From contig CAZLZD010000022.1 in NCBI GenBank assembly GCA_964563925.1, forward strand, positions 1 to 64,000: DNA of 64,000 bases, given 5' to 3'. Positions 1 to 9,479 of the stretch are shown here, piece after piece (positions within the stretch are counted from its first letter, which is position 1; each line of letters starts with the position of its first letter). The DNA comes from JAUILA01 sp964563925 (GTDB taxonomy: Bacteria; Bacteroidota; Bacteroidia; Cytophagales; Cyclobacteriaceae). Made by a program: the position numbers and the translations under genes. The notes under the pieces were generated by a model. That model searched no databases, was not told where the DNA came from, and saw nothing but the letters and a program-made list of their open reading frames with translations.

Positions 1-1787
1 GGTACACCGAAGTTCAGCAATTCGTGCCAAACAGCGGCCGTGCCGATTTCGTCCGTCCACAAACAGCCCACTTCAATCATGTCACATTCTCCTAGAACAC
101 AATCAGCCACCAATTCCACCGGTACCCGGCTTGCCCCCGTATCTGTGAACGGCTCGCGAACCCCTACCGGATGCACATAACCGGCCAGGCCTCCCTGCTG
201 CCGGGCAAACTGCACTGCGGAGGCATTGGTGCGGTCATCCCGGCCATATACATCATAGGAGGGGCCCCATACCCAGGGCCAGAAAAGGGAGTCGGTACCG
301 ATCAAATTGAGGTGGCCCAGGAAATGGGACCGGACTTCCTGCCCGAATTTTACATAGGGGCCCTCCTCGTACGTCCAGCCAAAAAGGTCCTCTTCGAGGT
401 ACCGGTTATGAATATTGGCCACCAGCGGAAAGGCCACATCCATCCCTTCGGCCCTCATTTCCGGGAGAATATCTTCAGGGCTGAGCCGGAAGGGGCCGCC
501 GTAATTAAGGTGGAAATGGTTGTCCCCGGCATACCACCCTTCAGCATTAGGGTTCCATAGCCTCTCAAGTTGCAATTCGATATTTTCGGTCTGAGCGGAA
601 ACGGTCACCGTACTTGTTGCTGGTAATGTCTCAAATCCATGCACCGCCGTGATCTTGATCGGACCTTCCGGAACGGTTAGTTCGATCTCACCAGGTGAAT
701 GGAAGAATACCTTTCCGTGCTGACCTTCTGAGTGAACTGTTCCGCTCCCGGGCAGCAATGGATGGCCTTTACTGTCTTCGGCATAAATCCTGGCCGGCAG
801 TGTTTGTCCGTCGGCCTGCGTCTTCACCCGGACAGTCCGCACCGGGGCCGACCAGTTCCAGTTTCTGACTGAAATCTGTTCCCTGGAAGCCCCGGTGACA
901 TGCACCCGGAACATCTCAGCCTGTTCATCACCATTGAATTGAGTATAATAAATCCATTCTCCGTCTGCGCTGAATTTCGGCCAAAGCGGAAGCCCCCTCG
1001 TTTTGGTAAGGATCAGCGGTACGGCAGGACGGGCAAGGTCAATCAGGCGGATCTCATACCTGTCGATATGGGGCCAGGTATAGGCCAGGGTTCGGCCATC
1101 AGGCGAAAGGGTAAAGGCAGCCTGGGAAACAAAATTATCTGCCACCAGGGTGTCGATCTTTCCCGATACCAGGTCTTTCTTTTCAATGTGGTCGTAGGAG
1201 AATCCCTGTTTTTTAAGATAGAGGAGTGAATTACTCCCCGGAACAGGCACCGGGAGTCTTTCAAGCGACCTCCGTTCGGTAAGGGGCCGGGATTCACGCG
1301 TGGCGAGATCCACTTCCCAGAGATCAAATGAGCCGTTGGCAGCGGAAGAGTAGTACACCTTATCACCGTCAAGGGAAAAGATGGGGTCAAGCTCCATCTT
1401 CTCGGAATTGGCCAGTTCGGTTTCCTCACCATCCGCCAGGTTGAGCAGCATGATACGGGTATCAAGGCTGTTGTCACGTATAAATACCAGCAGCCTGCCA
1501 TCCGGCGACCAGGCAGGCCGGGCATCCACACCGGGCTGGTTGGTAAGCTGAACGGCGGTGCCTGTGGCAAGGTCGAGGGTCCAGAGATATCCATAGGCAG
1601 CAAAGGCCACATGCGTACCGTCGGGAGAAGGAGCAGCATCGGTCGGGCCCGCATTCATTACGGGGAGTTCGAATGCCTCAAGATAAACATGATGTCCGTA
1701 ACCGTCTACTTTTGGATAACGGTTCTTCCATTGTGCGTTCAGAGTGAAGCTGATAATCAGCAGGGGGAGGAGGATAAGCTTTGTCAT
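1..1787 (-). CDS. Secreted beta-propeller / CehA-McbA-type metallohydrolase, C-terminus cut by window edge
   Basis: The frame starts at an ATG followed by a clear signal peptide (MTKLILLPLLIISFTLNAQ) and stays open to base 1, so about 595 residues are visible and the end is missing. Residues ~45-280 hold TolB/WD40-like repeats (APSPDGTHVAF, AWSPDGRLLVFI, LSPDGRTLAYT, FSADGEWIYYT), which form a propeller. A linker of beta-rich sequence follows, and from ~420 a PHP-like metal site begins with GDNHFHLNYGG, as in CehA/McbA-family hydrolases. Family knowledge suggests a periplasmic metal-dependent hydrolase; the substrate cannot be read from sequence. It is divergent from the sialate esterase gene to its right. 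Frame continuity was checked by reverse-complement translation at several points. The class is fairly sure and the exact function unknown. Confidence 0.8.
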   Translation of the reverse strand, partial: MTKLILLPLLIISFTLNAQWKNRYPKVDGYGHHVYLEAFELPVMNAGPTDAAPSPDGTHVAFAAYGYLWTLDLATGTAVQLTNQPGVDARPAWSPDGRLLVFIRDNSLDTRIMLLNLADGEETELANSEKMELDPIFSLDGDKVYYSSAANGSFDLWEVDLATRESRPLTERRSLERLPVPVPGSNSLLYLKKQGFSYDHIEKKDLVSGKIDTLVADNFVSQAAFTLSPDGRTLAYTWPHIDRYEIRLIDLARPAVPLILTKTRGLPLWPKFSADGEWIYYTQFNGDEQAEMFRVHVTGASREQISVRNWNWSAPVRTVRVKTQADGQTLPARIYAEDSKGHPLLPGSGTVHSEGQHGKVFFHSPGEIELTVPEGPIKITAVHGFETLPATSTVTVSAQTENIELQLERLWNPNAEGWYAGDNHFHLNYGGPFRLSPEDILPEMRAEGMDVAFPLVANIHNRYLEEDLFGWTYEEGPYVKFGQEVRSHFLGHLNLIGTDSLFWPWVWGPSYDVYGRDDRTNASAVQFARQQGGLAGYVHPVGVREPFTDTGASRVPVELVADCVLGECDMIEVGCLWTDEIGTAAVWHELLNFGV

Positions 1788-1876
1788 AGGATCAGGTTGA
1801 GGTAATCAATATACGAGATGAGTACCCACCTGTGCAACAAGTCAGTCAAAAGAAGCCCGTAAAACGACTTATTTTG

Positions 1877-1884
1877 TATATTGA
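1877..1884 (+). promoter_or_regulatory. Possible -7 element (TATATTGA) for the sialate esterase gene
   Basis: TATATTGA lies 27 bases before the ATG. It resembles the Bacteroidota TAnnTTTG box with one T missing. Similar TAnnTTG variants sit before the PhoD-like and DUF885 genes. No convincing -33 TTG is seen. Confidence 0.25.
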
Positions 1885-1911
1885 TACCTCGCTCAATCTA
1901 AAATTCTCCGA

Positions 1912-3327
1912 ATGAAACGATTCCTTCTTATCCTGATCCTGTCTGTTTGTTTCTCATCAGTTCGTGCCACCATCTGGATGCCGTCCATCTTTTCCGATAA
2001 TATGGTTCTTCAGCAGAAGTCCGAAGTGATGCTGTGGGGTTGGAGTACCGGCGCCTCTGAAGAGCTGGTCATTGAGGTGTCGTGGATGGACCAGCCGCTT
2101 AAAACCCGCGCATTCCAGGGAAACTGGTCCGTTATGATTCCCACACCGGAGGCGGGCGGACCATTTACCATTACCGTGAGTGGTCATGAAAAAATTGTGC
2201 TGGAGAATGTGCTGATCGGGGAGGTATGGTTGCTGTCGGGACAATCCAATATGGAATGGCCGGCTCGTGCAGGGATCGAAGGAGGAGAGGAAGCCATTAC
2301 GGGTGCGGACCACCCCAACCTGCGTTTCTTCCAGGTGCCCCGTCACCGTGCCGAACATCCGCAGCAGGATACATACGGACAATGGGAGGTCTCCACCCCG
2401 GAAACCATGCAGCGGTTTAGTGCGGTAGGGTATTTTTTCGCACGAAACCTGCAGGAGCACATGGACGTTCCTGTGGGATTGATCGGATCTTACTGGGGCG
2501 GCTCATCGGTGGAAGTCTGGATGCCGAAGGACCTGATTGAGGGCTCACCGGAGCTTCGGGAGCAGGTGGGGAAAATGTCCGAACCGCCTTGCTGTCCGCA
2601 AAAAACGGTGGGAGAATTATACAATGCAATGATTCATCCGCTTAAAAACTATCCTATCGCCGGAACACTCTGGTACCAGGGAGAAAGCAACCGGCAGAAT
2701 GCATTCTCCTATTACATTACCTTTCCTTTAATGATTGAGACGTGGCGTGAAAAATGGGGGAGTTCCTTTCCGTTTTATTTTGTTCAGCTCGCCCCCTTTC
2801 GTTACAGCCGGCAAGACAGCCTGGCGGCGGCGGTGGTAAGGGATGCACAGTTGAGCACGCTCCGGAATGTATCCAATACAGGTATGGTGGTGACCAACGA
2901 TATAGGAAACCTGACAGATATTCATCCGCGTAATAAAAAGGAAGTCGGACGGCGCCTTGCCCTGTGGGCACTGGCTAAATCGTACGGCGTGAAAGACCTG
3001 GAATACAGCGGACCCTTATACCGTGATATGGAAGTAAATAAAGACCGGGTCACGCTTCATTTTGACCATGTCGGCGACGGACTCGTTGCCCGTGGTGGCG
3101 GAGAACTTACCGGTTTTTACGTGGCCGGTTCGGATCAGAAATTCCACCCGGCCAGGGCAAAGATTAAAGGGTCAACGATTGAAGTCCGCTCAAAGGAGGT
3201 AAAGGATCCGGTTGCCGTTCGTTTCGCATTCTTCGACACCGCATTGCATAACCTGTTCAACTCGGCCGGATTACCTGCCTCTCCGTTTCGTACCGACGAT
3301 TGGGATATAGCACTTCCCAATCAATAG
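1912..3327 (+). CDS. Sialate O-acetylesterase family protein (SGNH hydrolase)
   Basis: A 471-residue exported protein with signal peptide MKRFLLILILSVCFSSVRA. The SGNH hallmarks are present: LLSGQSNMEWP with the nucleophile Ser112, a conserved GTLWYQGESN block near 245-255, and a late catalytic DIHPRNK (Asp-His) near 336-342. Members of this family remove O-acetyl groups from sialic acids or other glycans in the periplasm. The length matches typical Bacteroidota family members. No sialidase or SusCD genes lie nearby in the window, so the physiological glycan is unknown. Transcription is probably monocistronic, because the next gene is convergent 29 bp downstream. Confidence 0.88.
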   Translation: MKRFLLILILSVCFSSVRATIWMPSIFSDNMVLQQKSEVMLWGWSTGASEELVIEVSWMDQPLKTRAFQGNWSVMIPTPEAGGPFTITVSGHEKIVLENVLIGEVWLLSGQSNMEWPARAGIEGGEEAITGADHPNLRFFQVPRHRAEHPQQDTYGQWEVSTPETMQRFSAVGYFFARNLQEHMDVPVGLIGSYWGGSSVEVWMPKDLIEGSPELREQVGKMSEPPCCPQKTVGELYNAMIHPLKNYPIAGTLWYQGESNRQNAFSYYITFPLMIETWREKWGSSFPFYFVQLAPFRYSRQDSLAAAVVRDAQLSTLRNVSNTGMVVTNDIGNLTDIHPRNKKEVGRRLALWALAKSYGVKDLEYSGPLYRDMEVNKDRVTLHFDHVGDGLVARGGGELTGFYVAGSDQKFHPARAKIKGSTIEVRSKEVKDPVAVRFAFFDTALHNLFNSAGLPASPFRTDDWDIALPNQ

Positions 3328-3356
3328 ACCACAGATTGCCCGCCGACCAGCAGTAA

Positions 3357-5762
3357 TTATTCGCTTCGCAGCGAATCCACAGGATTAATGTGCATCGCCT
3401 TGTACAACTGGGCACCGATTGTTGCCGCCACAATGCCCAGCACGACGATCAGGCCCAGCAGTACCGTGGGCAGTCCGAAGTCAATCCGGTAGGCATTGGT
3501 TTCAAGCCAGGCCATGTTGACAAAGTACGCCAGCGGACCGGCGATCAGGTAGGCAATCAGGATCAGCAGAAAGAAGCCTTTGCCAAGCGTTACAAGAAGA
3601 GATCCAGCGTTGGCGCCCAATGTTTTCCGGATGCCGAGTTCCTTGGTTTTGTTCTGAATGTGATAGATCACCATACCCAGCAGACCCAGGCAGGCAATGG
3701 AAACGGAAATTATGGTGACATAGCCGAGGATCATGAGCAGGGCCTCAAAGTGACCGTAACTTATTCTCATATCTTCTTTAAACCAGCTGTATTCAAAAGG
3801 CCGGATGGATTGTTCCTTCCAGCTGGATTCAATTGCCTTGATTGTCCCGGCCGGATTATTACCGGAAACCTGCACCACGGCGTGATTGGCCCATTGTGGT
3901 TTGTAGCGTAGGGCCATAGGTCCGATCTGTTCATCCAGCCGCTCGTAATGGAAGTCTTTTACCACCCCCAGGATTTCCAGTTCAGTGTCCTCGGTACGTA
4001 TCAGTTGTCCAATGGCATCGTAGGGCGTTTCCCAGCCTATGCGCTGTACGGCTTCCTCGTTAATGATTATGTAGCGTTCGTCTTCAGGCATTTCCTCCGG
4101 AAAGTTCCGGCCCGCCAGCAGTTCAAGTCCCATGACCGGAATGTATCCTTCATCCACGCCGAAATAACTCATTGTCAATGGTTCCTCTTCTCCTTCCGGG
4201 AAAGTATTCATTGTATTGTTGGTACCCAGCGCAGGCAGATGTGTGACCGCAGCGATCCCCTGTAAGCTGCTCATTGTGGATGCCATCGCATCAAAATCCT
4301 CAAAGTCCATTCCCTGTAACCGAATATTGATCAGGTTCTCGGTCCGGAACCCATGGTCTTTATTGAGTACAAACTTCGTTTGCTGATAAATGGTAATAAT
4401 GGTGATTACAAAAAATATGGTAAAGGCAAACTGGATGACTACAAGCACTTTCCGGATGTCGAGCTTTTTGATACCCAGTTTACGGCCGAACATATCCAGC
4501 CGGAGTGTGCGCTTGAGCGCCTGCACCGGATTGGTACGGGAGAAAAAGATGGCCGGAAAAAGGCCTGCCAGCACCCCGGCGAGTACTACAAACAGGAGAA
4601 ACCAGCCATAGAGGAACCGGGTCTGGTCGAAACCGATCGGGGCACCCATGGTCAGCAGGAATTCATTCAGCCAGTCCAGCAGAAACTGTACAGAGAGATC
4701 TGCGAAAATAAAAGCTATGACTGCGATAACAACCGCCTCAATGATAATCTGAAGGAATATCTGGAACTGTCCGGCACCCACAACCTTGCGCACACCAATT
4801 TCTCGCGAGCGGTTGATGGCGCGGGCTGTTGTCAGGTTGGCATAATTAAAACAGGCTGACAAAAGGATGACCAGTGCAATACCAAGCATTATGTAAATCA
4901 TAAAATTGGGCAGACCAAAGCCGGTAGTATTACTGAGCAGGGGCCCCGGGGTAATGCCGGTCAGTGCCTGAACCTTGAAATCATAGGTAAAGTCGCTTTC
5001 TTTATCATAATACGTCGTGGAAGCATCTTCAAGCATGGGGAAGAGGGAGGAAGGCTCCTGGTCTTCCGCCAGGCTGAAATAGACATAGCTGTCATAAATA
5101 TTCTGCCAGTCATCCCTGCGCGCGGCTCTATCGAGTGAATCAGCAGGTTGCTGTTGCGTAATAAAATGTACGGAGGCCAGGGCTTCAAAATCAAAGTGTG
5201 TCTTCCCGGGAAATTTTTCAAAAACACCTGTAACGATAAATTCTCCCACATCCTCCACTTCAATTACTTCATTTAACGGGGATGCCTCACCGAATAATTT
5301 ATCGGCCAGCTTTTCTGTAATCACGATGGAATTAGGCAGTGTCAGGGCCTGGGATGGATTGCCTTCCGCCAGCGGGAAATCGAATATTTCCAGGAAGTCA
5401 TTGTCCGTGTAATACCCGTGAAAGGGAATCGCCTGGTTATTCCATTCGGCGAGTCCGTCAAAATGACGTTCGATCACGGTAATATTTTCAATCCCCGGAT
5501 GCGCTTCAAGGTAGGAAGCCATCGGAAACGGGGAGGTTGCGGTTGACCAGACATATTCCTTAAGCTGGGTGCGGTCGGTGATCACCCGGTACACGTTGTC
5601 TTTTTTGGAATGAAAGTTATCGTAGCTGTACTGGTCTGCCACAATAAGGATCAGGAGAAGGCAAACCGACATACTTACCGCAAGTCCGAAGATGTTTATA
5701 AATGAAACGGTGCGGTTTCGCAGTACTGACCGAAAGGCGAGGAGCAGGTAATTTTTAAACAT
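3357..5762 (-). CDS. FtsX/MacB-type ABC transporter permease
   Basis: An 801-residue permease with the double-unit layout common in Bacteroidota. It has an N-terminal helix (~18-45), a MacB-like periplasmic domain, a helix cluster at ~285-410 ending in RTNPVQALK, a further helix at ~440-460, a second periplasmic domain, and three C-terminal helices ending in INPVDSLRSE. The motif RSREIGVRKVVGA between helices and its repeat KTKELGIRKTLGA are typical of FtsX permeases. No ATPase gene is adjacent, so it must use one encoded elsewhere if it is active. These stand-alone permeases are usually linked to export of peptides, lipoproteins or antibiotics, but the substrate here is unknown. Confidence 0.88.
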   Translation of the reverse strand: MFKNYLLLAFRSVLRNRTVSFINIFGLAVSMSVCLLLILIVADQYSYDNFHSKKDNVYRVITDRTQLKEYVWSTATSPFPMASYLEAHPGIENITVIERHFDGLAEWNNQAIPFHGYYTDNDFLEIFDFPLAEGNPSQALTLPNSIVITEKLADKLFGEASPLNEVIEVEDVGEFIVTGVFEKFPGKTHFDFEALASVHFITQQQPADSLDRAARRDDWQNIYDSYVYFSLAEDQEPSSLFPMLEDASTTYYDKESDFTYDFKVQALTGITPGPLLSNTTGFGLPNFMIYIMLGIALVILLSACFNYANLTTARAINRSREIGVRKVVGAGQFQIFLQIIIEAVVIAVIAFIFADLSVQFLLDWLNEFLLTMGAPIGFDQTRFLYGWFLLFVVLAGVLAGLFPAIFFSRTNPVQALKRTLRLDMFGRKLGIKKLDIRKVLVVIQFAFTIFFVITIITIYQQTKFVLNKDHGFRTENLINIRLQGMDFEDFDAMASTMSSLQGIAAVTHLPALGTNNTMNTFPEGEEEPLTMSYFGVDEGYIPVMGLELLAGRNFPEEMPEDERYIIINEEAVQRIGWETPYDAIGQLIRTEDTELEILGVVKDFHYERLDEQIGPMALRYKPQWANHAVVQVSGNNPAGTIKAIESSWKEQSIRPFEYSWFKEDMRISYGHFEALLMILGYVTIISVSIACLGLLGMVIYHIQNKTKELGIRKTLGANAGSLLVTLGKGFFLLILIAYLIAGPLAYFVNMAWLETNAYRIDFGLPTVLLGLIVVLGIVAATIGAQLYKAMHINPVDSLRSE

Positions 5763-5911
5763 AGATAACAGGTTGGTGCGTTTTTGCCTGTAATTACAAT
5801 CCGGATGCCATTCCCTTAAAATGAGCGAAATGGGTGATTAATAGGGTTTATGCTGCATGCCCAGCCTGATCAACTGTCCATTCATACACCGTGGTGTTCA
5901 AATGTGGACAA

Positions 5912-7531
5912 TTATTCAGCCAGGGAAACCGTCTTTGGCCACCCGGTGAATTGACTGGCAGAATCACTGCTGACGTCGGTATACCGGGGCCAGCATTCAA
6001 ACGTGACGCTCCTTTCCTTCTTGTTGAACCGGATGAGTCCGTATCCGGCTCCGTTGGACGGTCCGTCGGGATTGGCATACGCGTGCATGGTGATCTTGTT
6101 GTCGAAGCCGTCAAGGTATTGTCCGGTCCAGGGCAGCAGGTCATTGCTGTTTTTTCCGGCTTGTTCGCCTTCCGGCCACCACCAGCGGCTGTAGTAATTA
6201 TTGACGATGGCGGGGACCACGAAGGCCCACGGTCCGTCGTCAAATTCCTCCACTCCATGACGTATGATGGTAGCAAGATGCTGGTCTCCTGCAATATGTA
6301 CGGCGTTTGCTTCGGCAATAAGCCGAACGGCCGCGTCCCTGCCGCTTTGTGGCCATCCATTGGAGTCCAAATCGGCGTGGAGCCTGTTTTCCTGGCTTCC
6401 ATGCAGATGGGCACCGCCGCAGAAACCGGTCTGGGACAGCACGGCCTTCATATGTTCGGGATGCATCCGTCCCCAGTCTTCCAGGAAATCAAGCTGACGC
6501 TGCCCGAGGAGGACCAGTCCGTCCAGGTCAATACTTGCCGGATCATAATCAGGATCATTAATGTGATCCGGCCTGGGCCCGGCCGGCGGGATTTTTCCTT
6601 CCGGTCCGCTTTTAAATTTTCGGTCTTCAATGATGGCAAAGTCAATTTCCCCCAGTGTCAGGTTGGTATAATATACACCAATACCCTGTTTTACCGGCGT
6701 GGGGTCATAGGGGTCCGGCAAATGGCTGGTCTGGCACCGCTCGACCATTTTCACATAATCCACGGGATGATAGTATCCACCGTCGCTGCCGGCAGAACTC
6801 GAGGCTTTTTTCCCGCCTTCTCCCCAGATATTCCCCTGGCCGATGTCGTGATCGTCAGGAATCGTGATACAAGGACGGTTACGGAATACTTCCCGGAACT
6901 GCATGCCGAATTTAAGCCAGGCCGCAGTATGTTCCCTGTGGTCATACGACTGGTCACCGGCAAAGAATACCAGGTCAGGGTCCTGGTAAGTAATATTTCG
7001 CACGTATTCTTCCCTGTCTCCGCGGTCTTTGTTGCTGTTGCAGGAAAGTGCAGCGATTACAATCTCTTCCTTCTCTACCGGGTCATGACGGATAAAGCCT
7101 TCAAACACGGCACTGTCGGCATGGAGCAGCCGGTAGGGAACATCGGCCGACGAGTCCCACTCCTCCACCCGGAACGTGGCAGACCAGCCCAGGTCATTCA
7201 CCTGCTGTCTTCCCGCTTCCCTCCATTCTCCATTTTCTTTCAATTCCAGGCGTACCTCCCGTGTCTCATCAGGATACAGGGGAAACAACTGCGCCGTTAG
7301 CTTTAGCATATTCTCCGAAACCGTATAAATTCCGAAAGCGATGACATCTTTTCGTTCAGGCTTCAGGTCGATGATCTCATTGGGTCCACGGTTCCACCAG
7401 TCGTTGGTGGCCAGGGAATCACGACCTTCAAAAGGTGCGATCACAGGGGGTGTCATGACAGACTGTTCAGGTTTGGGCTGCTTGCACCCGGCTGCGACGG
7501 CCATGGTAAGACAAAGGGCGTATTTTATCAT
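5912..7531 (-). CDS. PhoD-like alkaline phosphatase/phosphodiesterase family lipoprotein
   Basis: A 539-residue lipoprotein: signal MIKYALCLTMAVAAGC with a Cys at 16. An N-terminal beta-sandwich (~60-155) precedes a metallophosphoesterase fold with FAGDQSYDH (~190-198), IPDDHDIGQGN (~224-234) and HIAGDQH (~415), the metal-binding blocks of the PhoD/DUF7800 group. The predicted role is a cell-surface or periplasmic Ca/Fe-dependent phosphoesterase. The protein stops right after FTGWPKTVSLAE. To my knowledge relatives continue past this point with a further C-terminal sandwich, so a truncation is possible. A long open frame on the opposite strand is a shadow. It is divergent from the DUF885 gene across a 130 bp gap. 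Confidence 0.82.
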   Translation of the reverse strand: MIKYALCLTMAVAAGCKQPKPEQSVMTPPVIAPFEGRDSLATNDWWNRGPNEIIDLKPERKDVIAFGIYTVSENMLKLTAQLFPLYPDETREVRLELKENGEWREAGRQQVNDLGWSATFRVEEWDSSADVPYRLLHADSAVFEGFIRHDPVEKEEIVIAALSCNSNKDRGDREEYVRNITYQDPDLVFFAGDQSYDHREHTAAWLKFGMQFREVFRNRPCITIPDDHDIGQGNIWGEGGKKASSSAGSDGGYYHPVDYVKMVERCQTSHLPDPYDPTPVKQGIGVYYTNLTLGEIDFAIIEDRKFKSGPEGKIPPAGPRPDHINDPDYDPASIDLDGLVLLGQRQLDFLEDWGRMHPEHMKAVLSQTGFCGGAHLHGSQENRLHADLDSNGWPQSGRDAAVRLIAEANAVHIAGDQHLATIIRHGVEEFDDGPWAFVVPAIVNNYYSRWWWPEGEQAGKNSNDLLPWTGQYLDGFDNKITMHAYANPDGPSNGAGYGLIRFNKKERSVTFECWPRYTDVSSDSASQFTGWPKTVSLAE

Positions 7532-7551
7532 GGAAAAAACGGTTTATTGAG

Positions 7552-7559
7552 CCAAGATA
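7552..7559 (-). promoter_or_regulatory. Possible -7 element (TATCTTGG) for the PhoD-like gene
   Basis: Read on the minus strand, TATCTTGG lies about 20 bases before the ATG of the PhoD-like gene. It matches TAnnTTTG except for one missing T. A similar TATCTTGA lies on the other strand of the same intergenic region for DUF885. Confidence 0.25.
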
Positions 7560-7633
7560 CTAAAATCCTCAGAAGGCATCAGAACCGCTTATGGTAAACG
7601 AATTTGCGGGGAGGGGCTTTAGGGAATCTTTTG

Positions 7634-7641
7634 TATCTTGA
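7634..7641 (+). promoter_or_regulatory. Possible -7 element (TATCTTGA) for the DUF885 gene
   Basis: TATCTTGA lies 20 bases before the chosen ATG. It overlaps an upstream in-frame TTG that would otherwise lengthen the protein, and so argues for the later ATG. Confidence 0.3.
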
Positions 7642-7661
7642 CCCTTTACTATCTGCAACAC

Positions 7662-9479
7662 ATGAATAAAATACTACCTCTTTTTGCCATCCTCCTCGCC
7701 GCCTGTTCGACCCCGCCCGCAGAGATAACCCGGACAGATTCACCGGATCCTGACAGTCTGTTTGATGCCTATTACCGGGAACGGCTTGCCTTCAATCCGC
7801 TGGAAGCCACGGCGGCAGGAGAAAGGGAATTCAATGATACCCTGACAAATTATGTGTCGGACGAATACCAGGCCCGTTTGCTTGATTTTTATACCAGGTT
7901 CGGGAACGCCCTGGACAAGGTTGATACAGCAGGGCTGGCGGATACCAAGAAGTTGTATGTGCGTGTCCTGCGTTGGGAAATTGACATTAAGAAAGAAGGG
8001 CTGACCAATGAAATTAACATCGTGACTTCACCACTTTTCGGTATGCCCACCATGGACATCCTTCCAATCAATCAGATTTTGTCTTTTCATCTCTATGTGG
8101 CGCAAATAGCTGGCGGGGGGAGCGTGCATCCCTTCGGAGACCCCTCTGATTACCGCGCCTGGCTGTCACGCCTGGAAGATTATGATGCCTTCCTTGTCAC
8201 TGCCATGGATAAGATGAGGGAAGGGATGGATCGGGGAATTGTGTATCCCGAAATCCTGACCCGCCGGATGATAGGCCAGCTTGAGGGCTTTATCAGCACA
8301 CCCGTCGGGGAGCACGTGTTTTACCTTCCGGTGACCCATATTCCCGACGGATTTTCTGAAGTGGACAAGGATGATATCCGTGCGAAGTACCGCTCATTTA
8401 TTGAGGACCGGTTGATCCCGCGGTTTACCGAACTGCAGGATTTTTTAAAGAATGAATACCTGCCGGCGGGTTCAGAAGTGGCAGGAATCGGCTCCCGTCC
8501 GCATGGACGCGAAACCTATGATTACCTGATACGCTTTCATACGACCACCAGGATGACCGCAGATGAAATTTTTGAATTAGGCCAGCGGGAAGTGGCGAGA
8601 ATATCGGCCGAGATGGAAAAAGTAAAGGAGGACCTGGGTTTCCGGGGGGACCTGAAAGCCTTTTTCAACCATGTCCGGACCAACCCTGATCTGATGTCCT
8701 ATGAAGAACCCGCTGATGTGATCGCTCATTTTGAAGCCATTCACGCCCGGATGGAGCCTTATATCGATAGCCTGTTCGACATGAAGCCTGAAACCGGATT
8801 TGAAATCCGGCGGACCGAATCGTTTCGGGAGTCATCGGCTTCGGCAGAATACCAGGCCGGGTCACTTGATGGAGAAAGGCCGGGTGTTTTTTACGTTCCC
8901 ATTCCCGAGGTCAGGGCGTACAATGATTTTTCTGATGAAAGTTTATTTCTGCATGAAGCGATACCCGGACATCATTACCAGATCAGTCTGCAGCAGGAGA
9001 ACGATAACCTTCCGCAGTTTATGCACACCGAAGGACTTGGTGTATATGTGGAAGGGTGGGCCCTCTATGCTGAGTCCCTTGGAGGCCAGCTGGGGCTATA
9101 TGAAGATCCGTATCAGTACTTTGGGATGCTGAGTGCCGAGATGCACCGTGCAATACGCCTGGTGGTGGACGTGGGTATGCATGCAAAAGGATGGAGCCGG
9201 GAACAGGCCATTCAATATTCACTGGACCACGAGGCCGAGTCAGAAGCTTCCATAACGGCGGAGATTGAACGTTACATGGCGGTACCCGGACAGGCATTAT
9301 CCTATAAAATCGGGCAGTTAAAGATCCTGGAACTCCGCGAGCGGGCCAGGCAGGCGTTGGGAGGGGAGTTTGATATCAGGGAATTTCACAACCAGGTTTT
9401 GAATACAGGCAGCCTGCCCCTGGTGTTGCTGGAAGATAAAATTGATCGTTGGATTAAAATGAATCAGTCTGATGAATAG
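7662..9479 (+). CDS. DUF885 family lipoprotein, predicted metallopeptidase-like
   Basis: The protein has 605 residues. The start is placed at MNKILPLF because it gives a good lipoprotein signal (ILLAACST) and lies just after a -7-like box; an upstream TTG would add eight residues and spoil the signal. DUF885 proteins are all-helical, and here the conserved zinc-peptidase-like motif HEAIPGHH is at ~430. QFMHTEGLGVYVEGWALYAE follows, another family block supplying a Glu. The predicted location is the periplasm or outer surface, with a peptidase-like role; activity is inferred, as the family is mostly uncharacterised. It overlaps the following DUF1080 gene by 8 nt, so the two are probably co-translated. 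Confidence 0.87.
   Translation: MNKILPLFAILLAACSTPPAEITRTDSPDPDSLFDAYYRERLAFNPLEATAAGEREFNDTLTNYVSDEYQARLLDFYTRFGNALDKVDTAGLADTKKLYVRVLRWEIDIKKEGLTNEINIVTSPLFGMPTMDILPINQILSFHLYVAQIAGGGSVHPFGDPSDYRAWLSRLEDYDAFLVTAMDKMREGMDRGIVYPEILTRRMIGQLEGFISTPVGEHVFYLPVTHIPDGFSEVDKDDIRAKYRSFIEDRLIPRFTELQDFLKNEYLPAGSEVAGIGSRPHGRETYDYLIRFHTTTRMTADEIFELGQREVARISAEMEKVKEDLGFRGDLKAFFNHVRTNPDLMSYEEPADVIAHFEAIHARMEPYIDSLFDMKPETGFEIRRTESFRESSASAEYQAGSLDGERPGVFYVPIPEVRAYNDFSDESLFLHEAIPGHHYQISLQQENDNLPQFMHTEGLGVYVEGWALYAESLGGQLGLYEDPYQYFGMLSAEMHRAIRLVVDVGMHAKGWSREQAIQYSLDHEAESEASITAEIERYMAVPGQALSYKIGQLKILELRERARQALGGEFDIREFHNQVLNTGSLPLVLLEDKIDRWIKMNQSDE

Noticed and set aside
171..1229. Open frames on the plus strand at the left edge
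   Set aside because: They lie antisense to the propeller-hydrolase gene, whose frame, signal peptide and motifs are clear. They have no recognisable features.
5891..7300. A 469-codon open frame on the plus strand opposite the PhoD-like gene
   Set aside because: Composition and lack of any motif match a shadow of the well-supported minus-strand gene; no start context or promoter.
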